DNA from: Xanthostigma xanthostigma
Taxonomy: Eukaryota > Arthropoda > Insecta > Raphidioptera > Raphidiidae
Assembly (NCBI GenBank): GCA_963575645.1
Contig: OY754468.1
Location: 49,363,665 to 49,427,664 of the forward strand
DNA: 64,000 bases
Reading direction: 5' to 3'
The first letter of the stretch is position 1. Every line of letters starts with the position of its first letter. A program made the translations under genes and the position numbers. Positions 23,070 through 36,000 of this stretch are shown in pieces. The notes under the pieces are model-generated. The model worked only from the letters and a program-made list of their open reading frames with translations. It was not told the DNA's origin and ran no database searches.

Positions 23070-23739
23070 ATATTAAAGCTTTTACAATATTGATAGGTAT
23101 AAGATCTCTGATACTATATAAAATGCAGAACGGCATGATTATATGTGAAAATTTCGTTGACGGCATCTCATTTTCAGATTTACAAGTTTACATATCAAAC
23201 TATTCCGTAATCCAGTTAATAAGAAAATAATATTTGTGACCATAAGTTCGTTTAAATTTACTTGTAAAAAATTTAAAAGTAACAACATAGCGTAAAATAA
23301 TCTATTTCTAATTTTTATTCCAGTTGCTATTTTTATTGTAAAAAGCTTCCAAACAAGACAAATAATTTCTGTTTACTAATTTCATTTTTAAAATCGATGT
23401 AAACCGTTTTTAAATGTTTTATCTATTATAATATAATTATTCTTATCATTATTCATCACATTTTCTTTGAAATGTCAATGAATTTTTACTTGTAAAATGT
23501 AAAAAAAGATTATTTTTGCTATTATTACATTAGTGTCTTCAAAAACATTGCCTAATTTTTAGATTGAAAAATTATAATAATTAATGTTTTATAATTAACC
23601 GTATTATATATTCGTAGAAATTTACGTAATATCATTTACTATACGAATTAATTTTTATAACTAATCCACACGAATATTCGGTAAATATTAAATATAATCC
23701 GTAAGTGTACTGAGTATGCAATTATTTAAAACAAAGTTC

Positions 23740-24170
23740 CGCCGCCGCGTCTGTCTGTCTGTCTGAACGCGATAAACTCAAAAACTACCGAACAGATTTC
23801 CTTTGGTTTTCACCAATGGACGGAGTGATTCAAGAGAAACGTTTATGTGTATAATTCATTAATGTTTTGTGTAAATTGGTTGAAATATGACGATGGTTGT
23901 TGAATAAAATCTAACCGACTGAGATCTTTCATCGAAAACGCTGCCTAATCCCTTTGAGATATAACAAAACAATGTATGGTGGAATTGTTCCTCTTTTATA
24001 AATCTACAGAAAAGTCCGCGATAGCATATGTCTATCTTTTAAGGGTAGCTTACTATACCCGTTTTAATGTTAAGGGCTTTTCGGGGATATCAATTTTGCA
24101 ACATAAGTCGACGAAAAACGGTGGCAATCTACAAATTCGAGCGAAGCCGGACCGGGTCCGCTAGTTATTA
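23740..24170. mobile_element. Short retroelement-like repeat (GTCTGTCTGAACGCGATAAA ... CCGGGTCCGCTAGT)
   Basis: The head GAACGCGATAAACTCAAAAA and tail CGAAGCCGGACCGGGTCCGC are typical of short dispersed retroelements in insects. The tail CAATCTACAAATTCG ... CCGCTAGT is shared with 49060-49265. Confidence 0.5.
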
Positions 24171-24179
24171 ATATAAATG

Positions 24180-25481
24180 ACACGATCTTTCCTTTTTTGT
24201 TTTTAGCTGATAGTTTGATAATAGATAATATTTATTATATTAGATTTACGTTCCCTATTAAGATTTATCGGTGAATTTTAAAACAACTTAGTTCGTATTA
24301 TGTGAAATTGTCGACAAGTTTCTACGAATTGAGTTAAAATGCTAGTAAAAAATTGTATTTCAAGAATGAGAAAAGCTATGTCGTTAAAATTGATAGATAT
24401 ATATTTATTTAGTTGCTTTGTCATAATAAAATATAGTTGTATTTTTACAGAGTAATTACAAATTTTTGTCGATTTTTTTTATACTGGCATTACATAGTTA
24501 CTTTTTTAACTATAATTATTACTATTTCTTTCAAGTTTTAGACAATATTTGTAATTACCGTACTGTTAGTTTATAAAAAAAATATAATTAATTATGGAAA
24601 TATTAATTAATATGATAGTCTAAAATGTTGCTGTAAATTAATAAAGACTGAAAGGAGAATGTGAAATAAAAAGTGTTTTATTAAAAAATTTAAATGTTCA
24701 AAAATCAGTTCCCTATTTTTTTTAAATATCGTCAATTACAAGTGTTTCTCAGAACAAGTGTATTTTCGAAACTCTCAGAATGCAATCAAATCACTCTATT
24801 CATTTTTGAATCTTTAAAAATATAATTTATTTTGCTATTAATAAAAATGTCAATATTTTTTTATCTCAGATCAAATCTTTCATAGTGTATTACGAAATGA
24901 AAACAATATGTAAAAACAAATTTACCTTACACTCTAAATTTACAATTTTCAGTTTAAAACTTCAACTTTCTCACAATAATAAATATATTATTTATATGTT
25001 CGTCTTCTGAAAGGACAGCTACGTAAAGACCGCTGGTTTTGCCGCTAGAATCACTGCTGGGGCGCGCTAGCTACGAGGCTACGGAATCACAAGATGGATT
25101 AGAACCGGGGCCATTTTTAGTACTGGTTTGTCTGTAAGAACCAACCAGGAAACAGTATCTTGTCACGTGGGCAACAGACAAACGCTCACAAACACTGTGA
25201 CATAGTGTGTGTTCTGTTTAGAGACAATAAACATCCACTTTTGTTAACATTCGAACTATCACTGCGCGCGCACCAATCCTATCTACAAAGCCAGTTTCAA
25301 AAGACGCATCGTGTAAAGCAAACTCGAAAACCAACGCTTGAAAACTAACAGTCAAATCTAGCAAGTAATCTAGCGGCAGCGGCCTTAACCCTGCAGCGGT
25401 ACTGATGTTGTCCCCGTAGACACCAAAACTGTGTTAAGGGAACAACGCCGTTGCCTTTTTAGCAGACGAACATTAAATGTG
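24180..25481. other. Intergenic DNA between DYRK and the Skp1-like gene
   Basis: AT-rich to about 25000. From about 25001 to 25474 a GC-richer block is bounded by ATGTTCGTCTTCTGAAAGG and CCTTTTTAGCAGACGAACAT, imperfect complementary ends of a probable TIR element that ends about 10 bp from the neighbouring stop codon. Confidence 0.4.
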
Positions 25482-26201
25482 TCAATGTGTCGAATTTGTA
25501 AAATTTTTCGCGCTAATAATCTGACTAAGATCAAAATTTAAATTGTTTTCATTTTTTCTTCGTGATAATTCGTACTCTTCTGCAAGTGACATGGTTTCTG
25601 GTATTTCGACATCCACACCTTTGAGTGCTTCATGAACACGATCAACAATGTCTTCCAAAAAATCTCGTACCTCTTTAATTCGATCAGACGATTCTATTTG
25701 CATTGCAAAACATTCAATGTTGAACTTCAACTTTACAATCGCTTCAAAAACTTCATGTTTTGGTGTAAATTGATCGAAGTCCACATCTTTCCCTCGGGAC
25801 ATATCGATGACAGCCATCAGGACATTTATATCGCTAACATATTGTGATAAATAATTAATGACAGCACTGGAAACTTCTGTGAAATTTAGATCGTCAGCTG
25901 CAGCGTATATTTGAAATGGAAGTGCGGTCCTCTCAAAGTCAGGAGTAATTTTAACGCTTTGGTAACAAATATACTCCGCAATGATCGCGACCACAGTGCC
26001 TTCATAATTAAGATAAAGTGTGGAATTGCAATCCTCAGTAGTCATGTTTGCTATTACATATTCTGTGAACGCCTCACTTATACTGCATGCATTGTTGAAG
26101 TGAACTCCAAACCGTTGAGAGTCTATAGAAACTAAAAATAAATCTATAGGATCATCTATAGGAACTCTTTGCGTTAAAATATTTCTCTTTACTATGGTCA
26201 T
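25482..26201 (-). CDS. Skp1/elongin-C-like (BTB-fold) protein, intronless
   Basis: An uninterrupted 239-residue reading frame in a region otherwise dense with stops. Residues about 20-117 resemble the BTB/Skp1/elongin-C fold: a strand (IDLFLVSIDSQRFGV), a helix (SISEAFTEYVI), a second strand (TLYLNYEG), a helix (VVAIIAEYICY), then a conserved-looking PFQIYAAADDLNFTEVSSAV helix pair. The C-terminal half (about 120-239) is helical and charged and I do not recognise it. Family members act as adaptors in cullin-RING ubiquitin ligases, but no partner can be inferred here. It could be a diverged retrocopy because it has no introns while most neighbours do. A TIR-like repeat ends about 10 bp beyond the stop codon. 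The frame is probably a real gene; the family assignment is by fold pattern only. Confidence 0.6.
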   Translation of the reverse strand: MTIVKRNILTQRVPIDDPIDLFLVSIDSQRFGVHFNNACSISEAFTEYVIANMTTEDCNSTLYLNYEGTVVAIIAEYICYQSVKITPDFERTALPFQIYAAADDLNFTEVSSAVINYLSQYVSDINVLMAVIDMSRGKDVDFDQFTPKHEVFEAIVKLKFNIECFAMQIESSDRIKEVRDFLEDIVDRVHEALKGVDVEIPETMSLAEEYELSRRKNENNLNFDLSQIISAKNFTNSTH

Positions 26202-26239
26202 TTTTTCTTAATCTGAAAAATAAAGAATTTGTCATTATC

Positions 26240-26853
26240 TATACTAATATATAAAGCTGAAGAGTTTGTTTGTTTGTTTGTTTGAACGCGCTAATCTCAG
26301 GAACTACTGGTTCAAACTGAAAAAAAAATTTTTTGTTGAATAGCTCATTTATCGAGGAAGGCTATAGGCTATATAAAATCAGGCTACGACCATTAGGAGC
26401 GGAGCATTAATGAAAAATGTTCCAAATGTATCTAAAAAATAAGCTTCTATTCAGGTGAAATGCACTAACTAAGTATACTCATATTAGCGATGTAAGAATA
26501 CAACGCCGGATAGCGCAATCGGTAGAGCACAAGACTGTCAATACCAGGGTCGTGGGTTCGAGCCCTACGTTGGACGAATAAATTTTTATTTTTTTTTTTT
26601 TATTTTCTACATTGCTTTCTACTAAGGCTTACATTAAAATTAATTTTATTTAATTAATTAAAAAAAATTATTAGTTAAAAAAAGTATAAATACTGCTTTT
26701 TATCGACAAAAAATTTTGAACGGCAACTCCGATCATCATGAAATTTGGACACAACATTCATCTCGGTAAACTAATATGAATGTGTGTACTCATGTTCCTC
26801 CCTTCCCCATTCGTTCTTTTACACCCGGGTGAAACCGGACGGGACCGCTATAC
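26240..26853 (+). mobile_element. tRNA-Lys-like SINE, second copy
   Basis: Same element as 9513-10131 in opposite orientation, with the tRNA-like block at 26505-26575 and the GTTT/GAACGCG head shared by many insect SINEs. It lies just upstream of the Skp1-like gene, whose start codon is at 26201. Confidence 0.75.
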
Positions 26854-26994
26854 TACATATATTAATAATTTACTAATATGAATCATTGTCTATCTACTCA
26901 ATGTGCGGTGAGTAAAGGCAACAAAGCGTATCGAAAATATATATGCGTCTCTTTTTTCGATGTAATTCCCTGATTATTCAGATGATACGATTGC

Positions 26995-27405
26995 AAACAA
27001 AGGCGTAGATATAAGAGACGGGTAAAGGGGGTAATTACCCCTTCCCCAGGACCATAATAATAAAAAAATAAAAACTGAAAATAAAACGAATACCTGGCTA
27101 AAAATAAAATTTAGAAATACTTCCTGAAAAAAAATTTGTAATATTGATTTGGGAATTAATATTTTGCTTGACACCTTCCTTCGTGAGTATTCTTGTGTGA
27201 TAATTATTAAAATCTTTGATTAAAGTCTGATTAGAACTCTTCAATAAATAAATAAAATTATCGACCAACATTTTTTGTTAATATATTGCCTGAAAAATTG
27301 GTCGATAATTTTATTTATTGGATAATTATTAAACTAAAAATATTTAATTTTTTTGCTTTACCCCCCCAACCAGAAAAAAATATCTACGCCTTTGAATGCA
27401 AACGA
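26995..27405. mobile_element. TIR-like element with GGCGTAGATAT ends
   Basis: The left end AAAGGCGTAGATAT and right end ATATCTACGCCTTT are complementary. An internal hairpin at about 27242-27322 uses AATAAATAAAATTATCGACC and its complement, a motif recurring at 37620-37682, 42850-42892, 43855-43905 and 51250-51290. Confidence 0.6.
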
Positions 27406-27436
27406 CGACGACCGAACCATTAAGCCAAAAGCTATA

Positions 27437-27924
27437 CAGAGTGTCCCGGAAAATTTTTAATGCTGCAAATGAAATTCGATTTAATTCTCAAGTATTGTAG
27501 AATGCGATAAACTATATTTAAACATTTCATGTAGCATATTTATGTTATTACTCGTTAAAGTTTATTTTTTGCTAAATAAAAATAGCATATATACCTCTAT
27601 AACATTAGTTGGCTATAGTTGTTAAGAAACATAGGTACATTGTTGCAATTACAGTGCAATAATAGAAAAAATTATTTTGAAAGTTATTCTAATATTACAT
27701 CTGTAGGTATATTTATATAACCTTACATGCTTATTCTGTTACCACATTTGATACTATATACTTAAAAAGTATTGCCTGATTAAAAAAAAATTCTTCAGCA
27801 AACCATGTCTTGCTTACCTTTCCAAATCGGACATACTCATTATATTCAAAGAGTTGCTTTTGCTTAAAATTACCTACAGAATATATCGCTGAAATTTTTT
27901 AGATTCCTCCCGGGACAACCTGTA
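27437..27924. mobile_element. TIR element with ACAGAGTGTCCCGG / CCGGGACAACCTGT ends
   Basis: TA-flanked ends ACAGAGTGTCCCGGA and TCCCGGGACAACCTGT resemble mariner-type MITE termini. The interior is AT-rich without coding capacity. Confidence 0.55.
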
Positions 27925-28829
27925 GTTCCATTATAAACAAAATATTTTCAATGTAATTCAGACTTACCGTAAATAAAAATAAAATTTTCTTAAAAATCTA
28001 AAATAAATAAATGTCTTCTGTTTTGTTGAAACGATTCAATGAGATAAATTCATTACGATTATTGCAATTATATAATTTGTAATTTTGAGGTCATTAGTGA
28101 CGAATTTTTTTTTAATTGTTCATGGTTTTAAAACCTATATACACTGTAATTTTAGTTAAAATACGTATTACAAATTCATTTTTCAAAAACTATTGACAAT
28201 TTACAGAAACAAACCCCAAAAACAAAAATCATTGTTGATTTTTATCTGTTTAAAACAAAATATAGTTCCCACCACACAAACGTCTACTGGGTAACGCTAC
28301 TAAAATGTTATTAATGATTTTAACACTTTGACGGACACTTAAAAATTCAGTTTTGTTCCAATTTTGACACTATAGTTTTTAAATTTTTTCATATGTTTGA
28401 ATTACTTTTAAAAGTTATGTTGTGACAATATTGCCTTAGTAGATATTTGTACGGTGACACAAAGCACACAGGGTATGTATTCTACACTGGAAAATAGACT
28501 GCTACACCCGTCTGGCTATAAAACGTTCGGTAGTATACGACGGCTTCAGCCGTCGTGTCAAACTTTTGAAGTTTTGTTTATGACGGTCTAAGCCGGTTTG
28601 TCCGTCAAAATGTTAACAGATATAATATGAAATCGGTGACACACTAATTGCGTAGATCCTTCTCAACACTAGGTATAGGTACTTCATGAAATGTATAAGG
28701 CACAGATTATAAAAAATTAATATATCAAATATTTACAATTGTCAGCCTTTAAATTTTTTGCACGCCTGGCAGACCTCTCCATGTATGGATAAATATTCAG
28801 TTTGAGGTCTGCCAGGTATTCAAAAAAAA

Positions 28830-29270
28830 ATTGGTTGTCTGTAAAGTCGGTTTACGGACGATAATTTTACGTGATAACGTATTCCGATCGAATATCATAT
28901 TTAATAATACATAACCTAAATTTTAGTAGCTGTCAAACTATATTTTTACCGACTAATAATTTGATCAACCAAAGCAAAATACATATTTTTAAGCAATTAT
29001 AAAAGACATTTAAAAGAATGTATATATATTATATATTTGTTAACAAACCGTATAATTTATCTGGCCATCTGTCAGATGTAACTTTCGCTGGAACAGCCAA
29101 AAAAAATGTTGAACGCACACTACTCTCTGACGTCACGCGAGAAGAGAGAGACTATCGCTTATATCGCGCTCTCGCTTGCGGAACGTTACTCTTTTTCGTG
29201 CGTGCAGCCGGTGTTTCATCAATTTATAAGACGTTATCACGTCAAAAATGTCGACAGGCAACGATAATTA
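28830..29270. mobile_element. TTGGTTGTCTGTAAAGTCGG family, fullest copy
   Basis: Longest member: left end at about 28831, right end TTTATAAGACGTTATCACGT at 29225-29244. The interior holds GACGTCACGCGAGAAGAG and ATATCGCGCTCTCGCTTG. An 86-codon open frame here is incidental. Confidence 0.6.
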
Positions 29271-30003
29271 ACTGTTGATATATTTTCTTGTTCATAATAA
29301 AATAATTCAGCTTGTAAGATTTGACCTATAGACTGTGTGCACGAAGCCTACTAGCGCCGCTAGTGGGTAATAGAGAATTATTGAACTCACTTTTTGTGGA
29401 AATCGCGACATGTTTCTATGGTGATAAGTCAAAAACTTTAGTTGGCCGTGATGTGTCAAAAAAATGTAATAAGGAAAACTGATGTTAATTTGTTTGCACT
29501 GCGACAGCGGAACGTCAAATTAGGACGCCAATGGTCTTTATTTTACTTAATTCGTCATCAGCGCAACAGTCCGGAACACATCAAGAATTTCCAGATCGAT
29601 TAGTTGTCCTATGTTTATTTTGTAATTAAAAAACTTCATAAAATTATAACTATTTTCACTTTTAATAAACATTGCTCACTGACATACGGAAAATTTGAGC
29701 TTGAAGTTTCCCCTAGTGCTCACCACAAACGCTCGCATCGAAAAATTTGTAACTCCGCCTCCCTGCACATAGCCCATAAACAAACAAATGCAAGTTAATT
29801 AAATAAAAGCTTGTAAAAAAATAAGTTTATTGATTAAAATTTTGTTTATTTACATAACTATATTTTCATATACACATCGTACGTTCAAAAACAATATTTC
29901 CAGTTCAAAAGCTCAAATTATTATTCTGTCAATTTTCAAAATTTGGACAGCGCACTTTGCAAAAAATGTTGTGTTATCTTTGTTAATTAGTTTTGTTTTA
30001 TTC

Positions 30004-33000
30004 TTATAGTGGAATATTGCCGTGTTTCCTTGGTGGATTTTTCAAACTTTTAGACGCCAACAAGTCCAAATCTTTACATAATCTCCATCGAGTTGTTCTT
30101 GGTTCAATAATATCATCCACAAATCCTGAAAGATATCGACATTTAAGAAATCGACTGTAAAAAAATTAAGATCAAAAAAAGTCTATAAAAAATGCACCTC
30201 TTATGGCAGCCGGGAATGGATTTCCAAATTTCTCTATATACTCGGCTTCATATTTCTCAACGTCGGGTTTTCCCCGAAACAGAATCGATACAGCGCCTTT
30301 AGCTCCCATCACGGCAATTTCAGCAGTTGGCCATGCATAGTTTACGTCACCTCGCAAATGTTTTGACGACATGACGTCATAAGCGCCTCCGTATGCCTTA
30401 AAAAATTGAGATTTCGGTAATTTTCTCGCATAGACGCTAATTTCATTAGCGTTTTGCAGAAAAATTTGAACAATGCGTCGTCTCGTTTATATTGTTGCGA
30501 GCCCTTGATGGGACGACTATGGATTTCGGTAGAAACTACTAGAACCAACAACAATGGAAACAGGTAAAGAACACCCGACCATGGAGAAAAGGAACTAGGA
30601 GCGTAAAGCAGGTAGCGAAGTTAGACCCGATTTCTTAGAATCGCTTGGAGAGAACAATAGAAGAAATCTCGATTCGTTCAGAACATTCGATAGAAACGGT
30701 GGACGAAAACTATAAAAAGGCGAACAGAGTGGGCAAGGGAGCAGTTAGTTATTCTTGTTGTTCGCGAGTTGTGTTGATACAGTGCTCTGGCATTACGACA
30801 TAAATTTTACTGTGGAAATAAACTCTAGTGAGTGCAATTATAAATCCGGTTTTAAATAAATGACTTAGAGTTAATAGACAAGTGTGCTGATAAACTTTGT
30901 GTTGTGTTCCTGTGTGTTGTAAATATTTCTTTGTACATAATTTAGTGACTCTTTATTCTCTGTTACTTAGTCTTTTATTTTATAATTTAGAACTATTAGT
31001 TTTGTTTCTGTTAACATTATTATTTCTGTTGAGTTAAAGAAGTACGCTTTTGTTTGTGTGTTTTACTGTTTGTTAAACATTTATTATTGCAAATAAATAA
31101 TTTCCGCCACGGACTACAGCTATTTCTTTTGGAAAAAATATAACAAAGGGCTCACCTTTCTTGTAATAACTGTTAGTTTGGGCACCGTTGCTTCGGCGTA
31201 GGCATATAAAAGTTTAGCACCGTGACGAATAATACCGGAATGTTCTTGATTCACTCCCGGTAAAAATCCGGGAACATCAACCAAGGTTATTATAGGAATG
31301 TTGAAAGCATCACAAAAACGGACAAATCGAGCTCCTTTAACTGACGCGTTTATATCCAGACAACCTAATGAATGCGGATAAAATAATTAAATTATAAATT
31401 TGATCATGTTTATAAAACAACCAAAATTATTTATCATAGAGAAGCAGGAAAATCGCTTCATCAATTAAGGAAGAGTAAATTCATTATAGTAGTTAAGTGT
31501 ATGATTTATGGTTACTGAAATATTAAAGTACCATAATTTTTGTGTATCAGACATCAGTAAGTACAAAATAAAAACATATTAAAAACTTCACTTACGGGGA
31601 ATAATTTAATTCTTTTAACAAACCTGCTGCCATTTTAGGTTGATTTCCAACAATGCCCACCGTTCTTCCATTCATTCTCCCAAAACCAGTGATAATATTT
31701 TTGGCATATTTTGGCATAATTTCGAAGAAGTCCCGCTCGTCTACAATGCTTAATACCACGTCTAACATATCATAGGGTGCTGTGCTATCGTAGGGAACAA
31801 TTGTATCCAAGGCTGGTACATCCTCATCGCTGGGATCGATAAAAAAATATAAATGTTAGTACGATTTGATAGATATCAGGAATCTTCACAATTCACTTTA
31901 GGAGTGGGAAACTAAAAACCATGCCCAGAGACTTTAGCCCAAGATCCCAAAGCCGCCAGACACAACCTTTTTTTAAATAAATGAAACCTTACATTTTGAG
32001 TAGTGTTTTATATACTTAGAACGCTTGACGTACCTCCATCATTGAGTCTGTGACTAATGTACAGGTACCAGGTGAGAAAGGTGAGTAAAAATAAGAGTCA
32101 CTTAATTTAAATGGCTGATATTTATATGTTTTGTAAAATATCACTATAAATTAGTATCCAGTATCGCCAGTCACTTTCCGCTGACCACAACTTCTGACAG
32201 ACGCTTTAAAGCTCAGAGAAAAATTAATGAACTTCACTTATTTTTAAATGCTTGATTTTTTGTATATGTTATTTAGACAACTATTACAAAATTATATTTC
32301 AACAGCCAGACAAATTGTAATGACCAAACATTCCCCTAGACGTAAAAAATAGTCAGCTGTTAGTATGAGCGCGAGAGCTTTATGACTATTTTTTACGTCT
32401 GGGGGGATGTTTGGTCATTACAATTCGTCTTTGTTGAAATATAACTTTGTAATAGTTGTCTGAATAACATTATATAAAAATCAAGCATTTAAAAAATAAG
32501 TGAAGTTCATTAATTTTTCTCTGAGCTTTAAAGCGTCTGTCAGAAGTTGTGGTCAGCGTAAAGTGACTGGCGATACTGGATACTAATTTATAGTGATATT
32601 TTACAAAACATATAAATATCAGCCATTTAAATTAAGTGACTCTTATTTTTACTCACCTTTCTCACCTGGTACCTGTACATTAGTCACAGACTTAATGATG
32701 AAAGTACGCCAAGCGTTCTAAGTACATAAAACACTACTCAAAACGTAAGGTTTCATTTATTTAAAAATAGGTTGTGTCTGGCGGCTCTGGGATCTTACTC
32801 TACTTCTACAATCCAAAATTTGGCACAAGTCCCAGTAGCGTTAAAGAATTCAAATCTTTGACATCATCAAATTTAGTCTTCCGTTTATAATAGAAAAAAA
32901 ATTATATCGAAAGTATTTTTGTTAAAAATAGACATTGTCTGAAAAAGATGCCATCGTTGGAAGGAATGAAGGAGCTAGGAAGGAACGTAGATTATAGATG

Positions 33001-36000
33001 CTCGACAACTGAAGCTATCAGCGTCGATTCTATTATTGTAAACACAGAAAGATATTTCATAGTACCTATTCTCACTTAATATTATGGAAGAAAAAACAAC
33101 ATTTCGATTAATACCTTGGGTCATCGCAATATCTAACAGGTGCGGGGTGCTTATTCGATTGTGGAAGAAATCCCATGAAATTCCTAAGCTGAAGTATGGC
33201 ATCGATATCGTTCTCAAAATCTTTGTGGGCCACACCGGAAACCTTTGTATGAGTCTGCGCACCACCCAATTGTTCTTGAGTTACGTCTTCATTTGTTACC
33301 GACTGAAAATTGAAATCAATGCAAATAAATCAAATCATTAGTCAGTTTGTTACACAAATGATTTTAGTGTAATTATTTTATTTCGAAAAATAAATTAAAT
33401 AATAAACTGACAGTACGCGCCACGAATCTAAAAGGTTCGGAAGTTAGATGCCAATGCGGGCTTGCGCTTGTATAGTCTGTTGAAAAACTACAAAATCGCA
33501 ACTCAACAAAACTGAAATAACAATAACAACTTGACAATAGCGTACTCGACTGTACTTTAAAGCGCAGGAAAGCGACAAGTGACAAAGGCAACGAGCGATC
33601 ACGGCCAATCACCGATGAGCGCACGTTCCGTGCAGGTAGCTGGGAGGTGGTGGGAGTATCAACGGCTCTAAAATGTGCCTTTGCGACGTTGTTTGTGACT
33701 AACTTTCGAACCTTTTAGATCCGTGGCGAGTATTATACCTTAACAACATCAGGTCCTGTAATGAAGAGATATGAAGTGTCTTGAACCATAAATGTAAAAT
33801 CCGTCATTGCAGGAGAATAAACGGCCCCACCGGCACAAGGTCCCATTATCATGGATATCTGTAAAGTTAAGCCCGAAAATTTTTAGGCAATAAATGAAAC
33901 GCTTCTCCTACTTCAACCAGGAAAGAGTGGAAAGATGGTTTCAACATCTCTCAGTCAAAGCGTCATAAACACTCTACACAGATTCAGAAGTTTCACTTCT
34001 AACGCGCTAGAGACTTAATGTGTCACTTATTTTTTTTTTAAATTCCAGCCAATTGGTCGACGGGACCATTCCAACTTCAAAAATGTTGACATTTGATTAT
34101 AATAAAGAAAATGAAATTTCTGATATCGCGTGAGGTGACGCGGATAATGGCTAGTATTCAATATGACATTTGCTATTCGTTGCCATGGTTACCTACATAA
34201 TATGTTCCACGTCATGTAAAAGTTAATCAAAGCATGCCGAACTAGTTTATTTCTGACAGATTCATAAAACAAAAGTGCGGCTGATTTTTTTTTATTTTCA
34301 AAATATTTCCGAAAATATAAAGTTTAGAAAAAAAAATTTAACGAAACTTTCTTGAAAAAATAAATAGAATAATAAGCCGTTATGAAAAGTATACCATTAT
34401 TATATAAAAAACACCGTTATAGCATATATCTCTTCTGCGCATGCGCCGATTTTCCCCAAAAACAATAGGGCTTTTCATATTTGCATACCAAACATCCTCC
34501 CAAAATTTGGTTTCGATTCGTTCATCCGTTTGACCTGTATCGTGTTCACAGACTAACAGACTACGTATACAGAGTTTTTTTAAAAATATGTTTTTTGGAT
34601 TCGGGGGACCTCAATACGAAAAGATATTGTAAAATTTTTAAAAAGTGATTTTTGACCTAAACTAGTACCATTCCCCAACTTGTGGGTTGGAATGGTAATA
34701 TAGCATTTGGGTTTTTTATGCCTATTCCGCAAAACACACCTGAGGAATAACACCCGACGCAAGTACATTCCGTTGAAAGATGTCGGCGTATCCTGCCAGC
34801 GACTCGACGCCTTCCTGGATTCTCGCACCGCCGGAATCGTTTAATCCAATAACAGGAGCGCCGACCAACATGGCTTGATCCATTATCTTACAGATTTTCT
34901 TCGCATGCGCACTCGACAAACTGCCACCGAAAACTGTAAAATCTTGACTGAAAACGTACGCCGGTCTTCCGTTGATCAAACCGTGGCCTGTTATCACTGA
35001 ATCGCCTGAAAACTGAAAAATTCGATTTGAACATTTTGCTTGTCACAATGAAATCTTAAATCGGCGTATATTAATTTTAATTGTCTTTATTTTTGACACA
35101 ACTAGACTTGGGTTCGTGTTCTCACCGAGCATTGCAATCACTAGTAAAGTCACTTAATAAAAAAATTCCCAAAAGTGTATTGACATTTTTCAATGGAATT
35201 TTTAAACATAGAATTACACCGTCACCGAAATGACGTAGACCACTAAGTGCTCAGCGTTGAAAATAGATATACACATTTATTTAATCGAATAGTACACCAA
35301 ACTATTATCATAGGTAATAATAATATGGGTAAGAGTACGATAACTTGCTATGCAAAATATCCACTGGAAATTCACAATTATTGTTTTATATAACATATAA
35401 CAGCGTTATTGGTCGTTTTAAGTGCGGAAAATTAATTTTTATAAATTAATTAAAAAAAATTAAATATGGTATAGTAAATTGATTTGGAGTATATTATTTA
35501 CTATAGCGATCGCTATCTTGTCTCATATAGTGATAAGAAAAGAGAAAGTTATATATACCTGTATCTATGATAAACAAAGATAGAAATATCAATTGGTTGG
35601 AATGAAATACAATTGAACGTTCAGGGCAGAGTCGTGTTTGGAAATTTTAATTTATAAAACGAATTTTAAATTTAAAACTCACATTTTCATGAAGATTGAA
35701 AACTATCGCTTTTTTTGATAAAGGGGTATGCGAATTGTCTCGCAGTGAAACGGGAAGGGGCAAATGTGGAATTTTTAAAAAAACAATTCCAGGGTGAACG
35801 ATAAACGGGTAGGTATGCGAATTGTAATTCTGGGGTGAACGATAAAGGGGTATGCGAATTGTCTCGCAGTGAAACGGGAAGGGGCAAATGTGGAGTTTTT
35901 AAAAAAACAATTCCGGGGTGAACGATAAACGGGTATGCGAATTGTAATTCTGGGGTGAACGATAAAGGGGTATGCGAATTGTCTCGCAGTGAAACGGGAA

